Below, piece after piece: positions 36,255 to 44,868 of a stretch of DNA of 64,000 nt. The notes under the pieces are model-generated. The model was not told the DNA's origin and ran no database searches. It worked only from the letters and a program-made list of their open reading frames with translations. The translations under genes and the position numbers were made by a program. The stretch is from Saccharopolyspora endophytica (GTDB lineage: Bacteria; Actinomycetota; Actinomycetes; Mycobacteriales; Pseudonocardiaceae). The stretch covers positions 682,001 through 746,000 of the forward strand of contig NZ_JAGPXE010000001.1 of NCBI RefSeq assembly GCF_018070075.1, in the 5' to 3' direction. Position 1 is the stretch's first letter; the number at the start of each line of letters is the position of its first letter.

Positions 36255-38720
36255 ATGAGCACCCCTCTCGATCTCGAATGGCAGGGCGACGAGCCCGTGC
36301 AGTCCTCCGCTTCGCGCGGCCGGTCCGGACCCGACCCGGAGGCGCTGCTCGCTGGGCTCAACCCGCAGCAGCGCGATGCCGTGACGCACACCGGCTCGCC
36401 GCTGCTGGTGGTGGCCGGCGCCGGATCGGGCAAGACCCGGGTGCTGACCAACCGCATCGCCCACCTGCTGGCCAGCGGTGCGCACCCCGGCCAGATCATG
36501 GCCATCACCTTCACCAACAAGGCCGCGGCCGAGATGAAGGAGCGCGTCGCCGACCTGGTCGGTCGCCGGGCCAACGTGATGTGGGTGTCGACGTTCCACT
36601 CGATGTGCGTGCGGGTGCTGCGCCGCGAGGCCAAGACGCTCGGCATGTCGTCGAACTTCTCGATCTACGACTCCGACGACTCCAAGCGGCTGATCACCAT
36701 GATCGCCCGTGAGCAGGACCTGGACTCCAAGCGCTACCCGGCGCGGACGCTGTCGATCAACATCTCGAACCTGAAGAACGAGTTGATCACGCCGGAGGAC
36801 GCGGCGCAGCAGGCGGGCAACGACGTGGAGCGCAAGGTCGCCCAGGTCTACGCCGCCTACCAGCGCAGGCTCGTCGAGTCCAACGCGATGGACTTCGACG
36901 ACCTGATCATGCGCACGGTCGAGCTGCTGCAGCAGCACCCGGCGGTCGCCGAGTACTACCGCCGCCGCTTCCGCCACGTGCTCGTCGACGAGTACCAGGA
37001 CACCAACCACGCGCAGTACGCCCTGGTCAGGGAGCTGGTCGGCACCGGTTCCACCGAGAGCGGCGTGGAACCGGCGGAGCTGTGCGTGGTCGGTGACGCC
37101 GACCAGTCGATCTACGCGTTCCGCGGCGCCACGATCCGCAACATCGAGGAGTTCGAGCGCGACTACCCGCAGGCCCGCAGCATCCTGCTGGAGCAGAACT
37201 ACCGGTCCACGCAGACGATCCTGTCGGCCGCCAACGCCGTGATCCGGCGCAACCCGAACCGGCGGGACAAGCGGTTGTGGAGCGACGCGGGTGACGGCGA
37301 GCCGATCGTCGGCTACGTCGCCGACAACGAGCACGACGAGGCCGCCTTCGTCGCCGGTGAGATCGACAAGCTCGTCGACCAGGGCGAGGCCACGTTCAAC
37401 GACATCGCCGTCTTCTACCGCACCAACAACCAGTCGCGCGTGTTCGAGGAGGTGTTCATCCGCCTCGGCCTGCCGTACCGGGTCGTCGGCGGTGTCCGCT
37501 TCTACGAGCGCCGCGAGGTCCGCGACGCCCTCGCCTACCTGCGGGTGCTGGACAACCCGGACGACACGGTGAGCCTGCGCCGCATCCTCAACGTGCCCAA
37601 GCGCGGCATCGGCGACCGCGCGGAGGCCGTGGTCGCGGTGCACGCCGAGCAGGAGCGGATCTCCTTCGGCACCGCCCTGCGACGGGCCGCCGCCGGTGAG
37701 GTCCCGCTGCTCAACACCCGCGCCCGCAACGCGATCTCCGGTTTCGTCGAGCTGCTCGACGAGCTGCACAAGGTCGCCGCGGACCACGACGTCGCCGAGA
37801 CCCTCGACACGGTCCTGGAGCGCACCGGGTACCGGGGCGAGCTGGAGGCCAGCGACGATCCGCAGGACGCGACGCGGCTGGAGAACCTGACCGAGCTGAT
37901 CACCGTCGCCCGCGAGTTCACCGAGGCCCGCGCGGGAGCGCCGCTGCCGGTCGACGCCGAGGTCTCGCCGTCGGCGGAGGCCGTGGTGTCCGGGGTGACG
38001 CCCGCGGCGGAGGACGACGCGGACGACGTCCTCGAAGACCCGCTGGCCGACGACTCGCTGGCGGCGTTCCTGGAGCGGGTCTCGCTGGTCGCCGACGCCG
38101 ACTCGCTGCCGGAGACCGGCGACGGCCTGGTCACCCTCATGACCCTGCACACCGCCAAGGGCCTGGAGTTCCCGGTGGTGTTCTCCGGCGGCTGGGAGGA
38201 CGGCGTCTTCCCGCACAACCGGGCGCTGGGCGATCCGACCGAGCTCGCCGAGGAGCGGCGACTGGCCTACGTCGGCATCACCCGAGCTCGCCAGCGGCTC
38301 TACCTGTCGCGCGCCATGATGCGCTCGGCGTGGGGGCAGCCGATGACGAACCCGGCATCCCGGTTCCTCACCGAGATCCCCGAGGAGCTGATGCACTGGC
38401 GCCGCATCGAGCCCGAGCGCGCCGCCCCGCAGGTCCGCAGCACCTGGGGCAGCCGAGGCGGTTTCGACCGCACCGGCGGCGACTCGGCCCAGGCCGGTCT
38501 GGCCGAGCGCGGCATGCGCAGCACCAGCATGAAGGGCTGGAAGGACACGGTCGCCCTCAAGCTCGAAGCGGGCGACAAGGTCACCCACGACAAGTACGGC
38601 CTCGGCACGGTGGTCGCCACCGACGGCGAAGGCCCTCGGGCCACGGCCACCATCGACTTCGGCACGGCCGGCACGGTCAAGCTCATGCTCATCGGGAGCG
38701 TCCCGCTCACCAAGCTCTGA
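36255..38720 (+). CDS. pcrA: ATP-dependent DNA helicase PcrA/UvrD1
   Basis: An 821-residue superfamily 1 helicase acting in nucleotide excision repair and replication restart. Motifs in order: Walker A VVAGAGSGKTRVLTNR (about 50-65), AITFTNKAAAEMKERV, motif II VLVDEYQDTNHAQY, motif III VGDADQSIYAFRGA, LEQNYRSTQ, and motif V TLHTAKGLEFPVVF. The C-terminal part ends in a Tudor-like region (HDKYGLGTVVATDGEG). ATG 36255 has no clear ribosome-binding site; TAACGT about ten bases upstream suggests a leaderless message. It is divergent from the chorismate mutase leader as in Mycobacterium. Confidence 0.96.
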   Translation: MSTPLDLEWQGDEPVQSSASRGRSGPDPEALLAGLNPQQRDAVTHTGSPLLVVAGAGSGKTRVLTNRIAHLLASGAHPGQIMAITFTNKAAAEMKERVADLVGRRANVMWVSTFHSMCVRVLRREAKTLGMSSNFSIYDSDDSKRLITMIAREQDLDSKRYPARTLSINISNLKNELITPEDAAQQAGNDVERKVAQVYAAYQRRLVESNAMDFDDLIMRTVELLQQHPAVAEYYRRRFRHVLVDEYQDTNHAQYALVRELVGTGSTESGVEPAELCVVGDADQSIYAFRGATIRNIEEFERDYPQARSILLEQNYRSTQTILSAANAVIRRNPNRRDKRLWSDAGDGEPIVGYVADNEHDEAAFVAGEIDKLVDQGEATFNDIAVFYRTNNQSRVFEEVFIRLGLPYRVVGGVRFYERREVRDALAYLRVLDNPDDTVSLRRILNVPKRGIGDRAEAVVAVHAEQERISFGTALRRAAAGEVPLLNTRARNAISGFVELLDELHKVAADHDVAETLDTVLERTGYRGELEASDDPQDATRLENLTELITVAREFTEARAGAPLPVDAEVSPSAEAVVSGVTPAAEDDADDVLEDPLADDSLAAFLERVSLVADADSLPETGDGLVTLMTLHTAKGLEFPVVFSGGWEDGVFPHNRALGDPTELAEERRLAYVGITRARQRLYLSRAMMRSAWGQPMTNPASRFLTEIPEELMHWRRIEPERAAPQVRSTWGSRGGFDRTGGDSAQAGLAERGMRSTSMKGWKDTVALKLEAGDKVTHDKYGLGTVVATDGEGPRATATIDFGTAGTVKLMLIGSVPLTKL

Positions 38721-38816
38721 TCAGCCGCGGAAGGTGCTGCGGATCCGGTTCCGCAGCGGGACGGTGAAGGGCCGCGGCCCGAAGCTGCGGGCCGCCGCCT
38801 CGGTGGTCAGGCACAC
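38721..38816 (-). CDS. Possible 31-residue basic peptide
   Basis: A minus-strand frame from GTG 38816 to TGA 38721 reads VCLTTEAAARSFGP, then PFTVPLRNRIRSTFRG. It has a plausible composition and lies 60 bases past the Nudix gene on the same strand. Its stop abuts the pcrA stop. No ribosome-binding site is seen, so it may be chance. Confidence 0.22.
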   Translation of the reverse strand: MCLTTEAAARSFGPRPFTVPLRNRIRSTFRG

Positions 38817-38876
38817 CGGTCGGAGTCGCGCGCCAGCGACAGCGCGGTCCCCGGAGCTGATCGACCCGGGTGTCGA

Positions 38877-39311
38877 TCACCGCCCGTTGCCCGGGGTTTC
38901 CGGTGGGCGCCAGCCGGTTTCGACCAGGGAGCGGGCCGGGGTGAACAGCGGGGCGGGGAGGGAGTGCCAGGGGTGCCAGGTCCAGGACTCGACCTTGTCG
39001 GGTTCGAGGACCCGGGGTTCGCCGTCGGCGGTGATCAGGTGGTGCAGGGTGACGTAGTGCAGGCCCTCGTCGTCGAAGACGTCGCTGGTCCAGGAGATCG
39101 TCGTGATCCCGGTGGCGAGCAGCCCGGTCTCCTCGGCGAGCTCCCGGGCGGCGGCGTCCTCCGGCGCTTCGCCCGGGTCGACCTTGCCCCCGGGGAAGGA
39201 CCACTCGCCGGCGCCGTGGGCGCCCTTCCGCCTCCCCAGCAGCACCGCTCCGTCGCGCACCACGACGGCGCTGGTCCCCACGAACGGTCCGCGAACCTCC
39301 GGAACACCCAT
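38877..39311 (-). CDS. Nudix hydrolase
   Basis: A 144-residue Nudix protein with the box GGKVDPGEAPEDAAARELAEETGL complete (G-x5-E-x7-R-E-x2-E-E-x-G-L). ATG 39311 (MGVPEVRGPF) is preferred over the open frame to 39341. Relatives hydrolyse dinucleotides, nucleotide sugars or oxidised nucleotides; the substrate is not identifiable. Confidence 0.88.
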   Translation of the reverse strand: MGVPEVRGPFVGTSAVVVRDGAVLLGRRKGAHGAGEWSFPGGKVDPGEAPEDAAARELAEETGLLATGITTISWTSDVFDDEGLHYVTLHHLITADGEPRVLEPDKVESWTWHPWHSLPAPLFTPARSLVETGWRPPETPGNGR

Positions 39312-39374
39312 GGCCGGGATCCTCCCCGCCACGCCGCCCATCAGGCCACCGAATTTCCGCGTTCCGCCGGCGGA

Positions 39375-40616
39375 TCAGGTCACGGTGCCGGCTTCCTGCG
39401 GTGCGGGGTCGTAATCGCCCGCGGCGGTGATGCGGCGGAGGCGGGTGGCGGCGGTGAGGACGTCGTGGTGCGAGGTGTAGAGGGCGTTGACGCCGAAGCG
39501 GAGGATGTCCGGCGCCCGCATGTCGGCGACGACGCCCTGCGCGGCCAGGGCCTGGATGAGGCCGTAGGCGTGCGGGTGCCGCAGCGAGACCTGGCTCGCG
39601 CGGATCTCGGGTTCGGCCGGGGTGACCGCCTCGAAGCCCTCCGGTGCCAGCAGCGCGTCGGCGCAGCGGAGGAAGAAACCGGTCAGCGACAGGCTCTTGG
39701 CGCGGACCTGCGCCAGGTCGACGCCGTCGAACGCGGTCAGCGCCGCCTCCAGGGCCAGCAGCGACAGGATCGGCGGCGTGCCGATGCGGGCGCGCGCGAT
39801 GCCGGGAGCGGGAACGTAGTCGGCCTGGAGGCCGAAGGGCTCGGCGTGGCCGGTCCAGCCGCTCAGCGGCGTGCGCCACGCATCGTGGTGCCGCTCGGCG
39901 GCGTACAGGAAGGCCGGGGCGCCGGGTCCGCCGGAGAGGAACTTGTAGCCGCAGCCGACAGCGAAGTCCACCCCGAGGTCGTCGAGGTGCACCGGCATCG
40001 CCCCGGCCGCGTGGCACAGGTCCCACAGCGCCATCGCGCCCACCCGGTGCGCGGCCTGGGTCAGCGCGGCCACGTCGTGGAGCTCGCCGCTGCGGAAGTC
40101 GACGGGCGAGTAGCTGATCACCGCGACCTGGTCGCCGTGCTCGTCGAGGAACTCCGGCAGGTCGGCGGGCGCGATCCGGCGGACCTGCCGCCCGTGCAGC
40201 CGGGCGACCGAGTCGGCCAGGTAGCGGTCGGTGGGGAAGTGATCCGGGTCGGTGACCAGCAGCGGGCGGTCCGGGCGCAGCTCCGCCGCCGCGCTCAGCG
40301 CGGTGAACAGCTGCACGCTGGTGGAATCACCGGCGACCGTCTGACCCGGTGCGGCGCCGATCAGCGCGCCGATGGCGTCGCCGACCCGCAGCGGGGCCTG
40401 CCACCAGTCGTGGGTGTTCCAGGAGCGGATCAGGTCGGTGCCCCACTGGCGGTGCACCACGTCCTCCAGCGCCGGCGGCACCGCGGCCGGCAGCGGGCCG
40501 AGCGAGTTCCCGTCGAGGTAGACCACGCCCTCCGGCAGCAGGAAGCGGTCCCGGACGTGCGCGAGCGGATCCGTGGCGTCGAGGTGGTCGGCGAGGTCGG
40601 TGAGTTGTTGTGTCAT
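39375..40616 (-). CDS. kynU: Kynureninase
   Basis: PLP enzyme that cleaves kynurenine to anthranilate and alanine. The 413-residue protein has VYLDGNSLGPLP near residue 33, the PLP lysine in GCGYKFLSGGPG, and the substrate-contact WTGHAEPF and ARIGTPPILSLLALE stretches. ATG 40616 overlaps the kynB stop (ATGA). With kynB and kynA it forms the complete route from tryptophan to anthranilate. Confidence 0.95.
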   Translation of the reverse strand: MTQQLTDLADHLDATDPLAHVRDRFLLPEGVVYLDGNSLGPLPAAVPPALEDVVHRQWGTDLIRSWNTHDWWQAPLRVGDAIGALIGAAPGQTVAGDSTSVQLFTALSAAAELRPDRPLLVTDPDHFPTDRYLADSVARLHGRQVRRIAPADLPEFLDEHGDQVAVISYSPVDFRSGELHDVAALTQAAHRVGAMALWDLCHAAGAMPVHLDDLGVDFAVGCGYKFLSGGPGAPAFLYAAERHHDAWRTPLSGWTGHAEPFGLQADYVPAPGIARARIGTPPILSLLALEAALTAFDGVDLAQVRAKSLSLTGFFLRCADALLAPEGFEAVTPAEPEIRASQVSLRHPHAYGLIQALAAQGVVADMRAPDILRFGVNALYTSHHDVLTAATRLRRITAAGDYDPAPQEAGTVT

Positions 40617-41431
40617 CACGAGCACTCTCCCGCAGCGTCGTCCCACTCGGCGCACAACCGCCGCAGCACGGCGGCGACGTCCGCGGCGGGCGGGCTGTCC
40701 GGCTCGATCGGCGTGTAGTGGCCGGTCCCGGGCAGCACCACGGTCTCCAGGTCCCGGTGCACGGCCGCGTAGTCGGCGAACTGCTCGTGCGGCACCTCCT
40801 CGTCGACCTCGCCGTGCAGCAGCACGGTGCGCACCCCCGTCGTTCCGGCCTCCGACAGCAGCGTCACCGGATCCACCAGCGGCAGCCGCTCGGTGAACTC
40901 CTCGGCGCCCATGAGCTGCACCGCGGCCCCGTCGCTGAGGTCGTCGCGGCGCGTCGCGGCCAGGTCGGTGATCGGCGCCAGCGCCAGCACCGCCGTCGGC
41001 AGCTTCGTGGAGTGCCAGCGCGATCCGGCGGGCAGCAGCCCGCGGGCCGCGCACCACAGCGCCAGGTGCCCGCCGGAGCAGTGCCCGGCCAGCACGTACG
41101 GACGCCCGGCGGGCAGCTCGTCGACGATCCGCGCCACGTCGTCGAACGTCTCCGGGTACCCGCCCGCGCCGCCGGAGCGGCGGAAACCGGGCAGCAGCAC
41201 CGAGAAGCCCTGCTGCGCGAGGTAGTCGGCGAACGGGGTCAGGTGCATCCGGTCGTAGCGCCAGTAGCCGCCGTGCAGCAGCACCACCAGCGGCCCGTCA
41301 CCGGGCCACTCGTCGTAGCCGTGGTGCGGGTGCTCGCCGTACTTGCTGTGCCGCGGCGCCAGCACCGGCTTGAGGCTCAGGACCCGCTTCTCCTCCTCCG
41401 CGGCGCGCGCGGAGATCTCCCTAGATGGCAC
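40616..41431 (-). CDS. kynB: Kynurenine formamidase (alpha/beta-hydrolase type)
   Basis: Hydrolyses N-formylkynurenine to kynurenine. The 271-residue alpha/beta hydrolase has the HGGYW oxyanion motif (HGGxW, characteristic of arylformamidases), the nucleophile elbow GHCSGGH, and the Asp and His of the triad in HGEVDEEVPHEQ and TGHYTPIEP. GTG 41431 overlaps the kynA stop by 11 bases, and its stop overlaps kynU. This type differs from the metal-dependent KynB of proteobacteria, so the symbol is by function. Confidence 0.88.
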   Translation of the reverse strand: MPSREISARAAEEEKRVLSLKPVLAPRHSKYGEHPHHGYDEWPGDGPLVVLLHGGYWRYDRMHLTPFADYLAQQGFSVLLPGFRRSGGAGGYPETFDDVARIVDELPAGRPYVLAGHCSGGHLALWCAARGLLPAGSRWHSTKLPTAVLALAPITDLAATRRDDLSDGAAVQLMGAEEFTERLPLVDPVTLLSEAGTTGVRTVLLHGEVDEEVPHEQFADYAAVHRDLETVVLPGTGHYTPIEPDSPPAADVAAVLRRLCAEWDDAAGECS

Positions 41432-42269
41432 CGCGGGCCTCCCACAGCTCCGGGAACACCGCGATCGCGGCGCGCTTCTCCAGGTACTTCACGCCCGCGG
41501 AGCCCGCGCTGCCGGGCTTGGCGCCCATCGCCCGGCGCACGACCATCACGTGGTCCAGCCGCCAGCGGGTGATCGCCTCGGCCACGTCGGTGAGCTGTTC
41601 GCCCAGCCGCAGCAGCGGGTGGTGCTGGGGTCCGGCGTAGATGCGCCGCCACACCTCGACGACACCGGGATCGGATTCGTAGGGCGCGGTGACGTCGCGC
41701 CAGCGGACGTGCTCGGGCACCGGGAACCCGCGCCGGTGCAGGAAGTTCAGCACCTCGTCGTACAGCGACGGCTCCTCGTAGGCCTCGCTGAGTCCCTTGT
41801 GGACATCCGGGTCGCCGGAGTGCGCGCGCAGCAGCGCCGCGGACTTCTGCCCGACGAGGAACTCCATGTGCCGGTGCATCGCGGACTGGAACCCGGAGGC
41901 CTTGCCGAAGGCGGCGCGGAAACCGTTGAACTGGACCGGGGTCAGCGCCGCGATCGGCGCCCACGACTCGTTGAGGGCCTTGAGCCCGCGGCGGCTGCGC
42001 AGCAGCGCGTCCATCGCGGTGTCGAGGTCGTCGGCGCGGAAGGCGTCGCGCGCGGCGCGCCACTCGTACACGATCAGCGTGAACCACAGCTCCATCACCT
42101 GCGTGGTGACCAGGAAGCCCATTTCGTCGGCGGCCTCGGTCAGCGGTTCCTGAAGGGTGTTGAGCAGGGTCGCGCGGACGTACTCGTCGTAGGGGCTGGC
42201 GCCCCCGAACGGCTGGGTCAGGGGGTCGTCGGTGGACAGTTCCGCGAGGGCGGAGGCGCGGTCGGTCAT
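41421..42269 (-). CDS. kynA: Tryptophan 2,3-dioxygenase
   Basis: Haem enzyme that opens the indole ring of tryptophan to N-formylkynurenine. The 282-residue protein carries YDEYVRATLLNTLQEP, the active-site ELWFTLIVYEW, KASGFQSAMHRHMEFLVGQ, and the proximal His in WRLDHVMVVRRAMG. ATG 42269 has an AGGAG ribosome-binding site. A 77-base gap separates it from the upstream SDR gene, leaving room for an internal promoter. Confidence 0.95.
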   Translation of the reverse strand: MTDRASALAELSTDDPLTQPFGGASPYDEYVRATLLNTLQEPLTEAADEMGFLVTTQVMELWFTLIVYEWRAARDAFRADDLDTAMDALLRSRRGLKALNESWAPIAALTPVQFNGFRAAFGKASGFQSAMHRHMEFLVGQKSAALLRAHSGDPDVHKGLSEAYEEPSLYDEVLNFLHRRGFPVPEHVRWRDVTAPYESDPGVVEVWRRIYAGPQHHPLLRLGEQLTDVAEAITRWRLDHVMVVRRAMGAKPGSAGSAGVKYLEKRAAIAVFPELWEARGAI

Positions 42270-42346
42270 CACAACTCCTGGGGGACCGCCTCCGGTGTCG
42301 GAGGCAGCGGTTTGCGGGGAGCTTTCGGGCTCGGAGCGCAGCGCGG

Positions 42347-43117
42347 TCAGATCCGGACACCGCCACTGGCGTCGATCCACTGGCCGGTGGTCCACCCGGC
42401 GTCGCGGCCGGCCGCGCACGACACCACCGCGGCGATGTCCTCGGGCTGCCCGAGCCGGTCGAACACCGACTCCGCCGAGTAGTTCCGGCGGATCTCCGGG
42501 TTGCGCAACGTCGGGTTGATCTCGGTCTCGGTGAAGCCGGGAGCGACCGCGTTGACCGTGATGCCGCGCGGCCCGAGCTCCTTGGCCAGGGCGAGGGTGA
42601 AGGTGTCCAGGGCCCCCTTGCTCATCGTGTAGGCGATGATCGCGGGATAGGCGAAGCGGGTCGTCACCGACGAGACGTTGACGATGGCGCCGCCGTCCCG
42701 GATCCGATCCAGTCCACGTTGGACGATGAAGAACGGGGCCCGGGTGTTGATGGCGAACAGTCGGTCGTAGTCCTGCTCGGTCACGTTCGCGATGGTGCGC
42801 GGCAGGGTGATGCCGGCGTTGTTGACCAGCACGTCCAGCCCGGGTTCGGTGTCCTGGGCGGCCAGTTGGCGGTCGAACTCCGCCCACAGCGCGTCGGCGT
42901 CGCCCGGGACGCCGAGCTCGGCGTGCACCGCGAACGCGCGACCGCCGTCGGCGATGATCTCCTTCACCGTCCGCTCGGCGGCGTCGTGGTCGTGGCCGTA
43001 GTGCACGGCGACCAGGGCGCCTTCGGCGGCGAGGCGCCGGCTGACGGCCCGGCCGATGCCCCGGCTTCCGCCGGTGACCAGGGCGGTGCGGCCCTCGTGC
43101 TGCTGGGTGGTGGTCAC
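42347..43117 (-). CDS. FabG-like short-chain dehydrogenase/reductase
   Basis: A 256-residue SDR with TGGSRGIGRAV (residues 14-24), LVNNAGI, NVSSVTTRFAYPAI and the YTMSK catalytic motif. Most like 3-oxoacyl-ACP/CoA reductases. GTG 43117 starts ten bases after the paaE stop, so it belongs to the Paa/kynurenine transcript. Its substrate could be a hydroxyacyl-CoA from phenylacetate breakdown, but this is inference. Confidence 0.87.
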   Translation of the reverse strand: MTTTQQHEGRTALVTGGSRGIGRAVSRRLAAEGALVAVHYGHDHDAAERTVKEIIADGGRAFAVHAELGVPGDADALWAEFDRQLAAQDTEPGLDVLVNNAGITLPRTIANVTEQDYDRLFAINTRAPFFIVQRGLDRIRDGGAIVNVSSVTTRFAYPAIIAYTMSKGALDTFTLALAKELGPRGITVNAVAPGFTETEINPTLRNPEIRRNYSAESVFDRLGQPEDIAAVVSCAAGRDAGWTTGQWIDASGGVRI

Positions 43118-43127
43118 GGTCGTCTCC

Positions 43128-44171
43128 TCAGGCGTCGAAGTCGAGCGCGAGCTCGTCGGTGCGAGGGCGGGCGCGGCAGGCGAGCGTGTAGCCGCCTGCC
43201 AGGTCGTCGGCGTCCAGGGCGTGCTGCGGTCCGAGCGCGACCTCACCGGAGAGGACCTTGGCCCGGCAGCTGCCGCACACGCCGTCGCGGCAGGAGTAGG
43301 GGACCTCGGGGCGGTGGCGCAGCACCGCGTCGAGCACCACCCGGTCCTGCGGGAGCATGGTCATGCTGCTGGTGCGGCCGCCGAGGGTCGCGCTGATCCG
43401 GCCGCCCCGGGACTCGGGTTCCGGCGCGGGTCCGGTCGCGGTGGAGGCGAACAGCTCGGTGCGGACGTCCTCCGGCGGAACGCCCTCCAGCGCCTCGCGC
43501 GCGGTGTCCAGCAGGCCGGGCGGACCGCACAGCGCGAACTGCGCGCCGGGCCGGACGTCCAGCAGCTCCAGCAGCCGCCGCAGCTTCGGCGGGTCGATCC
43601 GGCCGGTGCACAGCTCGCTGCCGCCGCGCTCGCGGGAGAGCACGTGCAGCACGTCGAAGCGCTGCACGAACTCGTCCTTGAGCAGCGCGATCTCGTCGGC
43701 CAGCAGCGCGTCGGCGGCGGTGCGCGCGGAGTGCACCAGCGACACCCGGCAGTCCGGGTCACCGCGCAGCGCGGCGGCGGCCATCGGCGCCAGCGGGGTG
43801 ATCCCGCAGCCACCGGCGATCAGCACGTGGTGCGCGCCCCGCAGCTCCGGGAGCCCGAACTTCCCGGCGGGCGGCGACAGCTCGACCACGTCGCCCGCCG
43901 CCAGCTCGCTGCTCGCGTAGGTGCCGAAACCGCCCGGCGTGACCGGTTTGAGGACCAGCCGCAGCGCGGCCGGGTCGTCGGGAGGCGGGCACACCGAATA
44001 GCTGCGCCGCAGCTCGCCGTGCCGGACCACGACGTGCTGGCCCGGCCGGTGCGCGAACGTCGCCGCCAGCTCCGGCGGCACGTGCAGCGACAGGGCCACG
44101 GCTTCGGCGGTCAGGTGCTCGACGCGGGTGACTTCCAGCGGGTGCCAGCCCGCGGTGGTGCTCGTGCTCAT
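43128..44171 (-). CDS. paaE: Phenylacetyl-CoA epoxidase reductase subunit PaaE
   Basis: Electron-transfer subunit of the phenylacetyl-CoA 1,2-epoxidase. The 347-residue protein has a flavin domain (RRSYSVCPPP), an NAD(P)H domain (LIAGGCGITPLAPM), and a C-terminal plant-type [2Fe-2S] domain (YSCRDGVCGSCRAKVLSG, then a fourth Cys in TLACRA). I use ATG 44171; GTG 44180 is nine bases upstream. It follows paaD by ten bases. Confidence 0.93.
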   Translation of the reverse strand: MSTSTTAGWHPLEVTRVEHLTAEAVALSLHVPPELAATFAHRPGQHVVVRHGELRRSYSVCPPPDDPAALRLVLKPVTPGGFGTYASSELAAGDVVELSPPAGKFGLPELRGAHHVLIAGGCGITPLAPMAAAALRGDPDCRVSLVHSARTAADALLADEIALLKDEFVQRFDVLHVLSRERGGSELCTGRIDPPKLRRLLELLDVRPGAQFALCGPPGLLDTAREALEGVPPEDVRTELFASTATGPAPEPESRGGRISATLGGRTSSMTMLPQDRVVLDAVLRHRPEVPYSCRDGVCGSCRAKVLSGEVALGPQHALDADDLAGGYTLACRARPRTDELALDFDA

Positions 44172-44181
44172 GGGAGTCACC

Positions 44182-44868
44182 TCACGTCGCCGTGATGCAC
44201 GGGAAGATCTCCCGGCACTCCGCGCAGCGCAGCATCGACTGGCAGCGCGTCGGACCGAAGGAGCTGTGCGGTCGGGTGTCCTGCGAGCCGCAGTGCGGGC
44301 ACGGCGTCCCCAGCCCCAACCCGACCGAGGTCGGCCCCCCGAACGCCCCGGTTTCCACTGAAGTCCGGTCCCCGATTTCCACTGAAGTCCGGTCCCCGGT
44401 TTCCACTGAAGTCCGGGACCGGGTTTCCACTGAAGTCCGGTCTCGGACTCCCGCTGAAGTCCCGGGTCGGGTTTCCGCTGAAGTCGGGGATCCGATTTCC
44501 ACTGAAATCCGGGACCGGGTTTCAGTGGAATTCCGGTCGACGGGTGGGGCGATGCCGTGGGCGGCGAGTTTTTCGCGTCCGGTCGGGGTGATCAGGTCGG
44601 GTGTCCAGGCGGGGGTGAGCTCGTGCCGCACGCGGCCGTCCGAGTGGCCGCAGTCGCGCAGCACCTCCTCGATGGCCTCGGTGATGGCCGGGATCGCCGG
44701 GCAGCCCAGGAAGGTCGGCGTGAACCCGACCTCCACGCACCCGTCGCCCGCGGTGTCCGCGGAGCGGATCACCCCGAGCTCGCCGAGGGTGATCATCGGC
44801 AGTTCGGGGTCGGGCAGCGCTTCGACCCGGGCCCGCACCCGGTCGACGTCCTCGCGCGCGGTCACCAC
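44182..44868 (-). CDS. paaD: PaaD with an in-frame 24-bp repeat array in the linker
   Basis: PaaD-type DUF59/MIP18 protein thought to mature the epoxidase iron centres. Residues about 5-105 are the DUF59 domain (PELPMITLGELGVIR, FTPTFLGCPAIPAITEAI). The C-terminal 45 residues form a zinc ribbon (CPHCGSQ, then CAEC) expected in PaaD. Between them, residues about 109-172 are a repetitive linker of eight-residue units of the type DRTSVETG, encoded by eight 24-bp units (44352-44543). The protein is 228 residues, about 60 more than usual. Its start overlaps the end of paaC by seven bases. Confidence 0.92.
   Translation of the reverse strand: MVTAREDVDRVRARVEALPDPELPMITLGELGVIRSADTAGDGCVEVGFTPTFLGCPAIPAITEAIEEVLRDCGHSDGRVRHELTPAWTPDLITPTGREKLAAHGIAPPVDRNSTETRSRISVEIGSPTSAETRPGTSAGVRDRTSVETRSRTSVETGDRTSVEIGDRTSVETGAFGGPTSVGLGLGTPCPHCGSQDTRPHSSFGPTRCQSMLRCAECREIFPCITAT
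44352..44543. repeat. 24-bp tandem repeat inside paaD (seven direct units and one inverted)
   Basis: Units of 24 bases with the core tttccactgaagtccgg start at 44352, 44376, 44400, 44424, 44448, 44472 and 44496; the eighth at 44520 (tttcagtggaattccgg) is in the opposite orientation. The core is the same as in the arrays at 3212 and 18251. Because 24 is a multiple of three the paaD frame stays open through all units. Confidence 0.95.

Noticed and set aside
36033..38588. A minus-strand open frame of 851 codons opposite pcrA
   Set aside because: Shadow of pcrA. Only its last 20 codons (36033-36095), outside pcrA, were kept as a separate leader-peptide candidate.
44352..44543. CRISPR array
   Set aside because: The units are directly tandem with no unique spacers and lie within the paaD frame; no cas genes are present.
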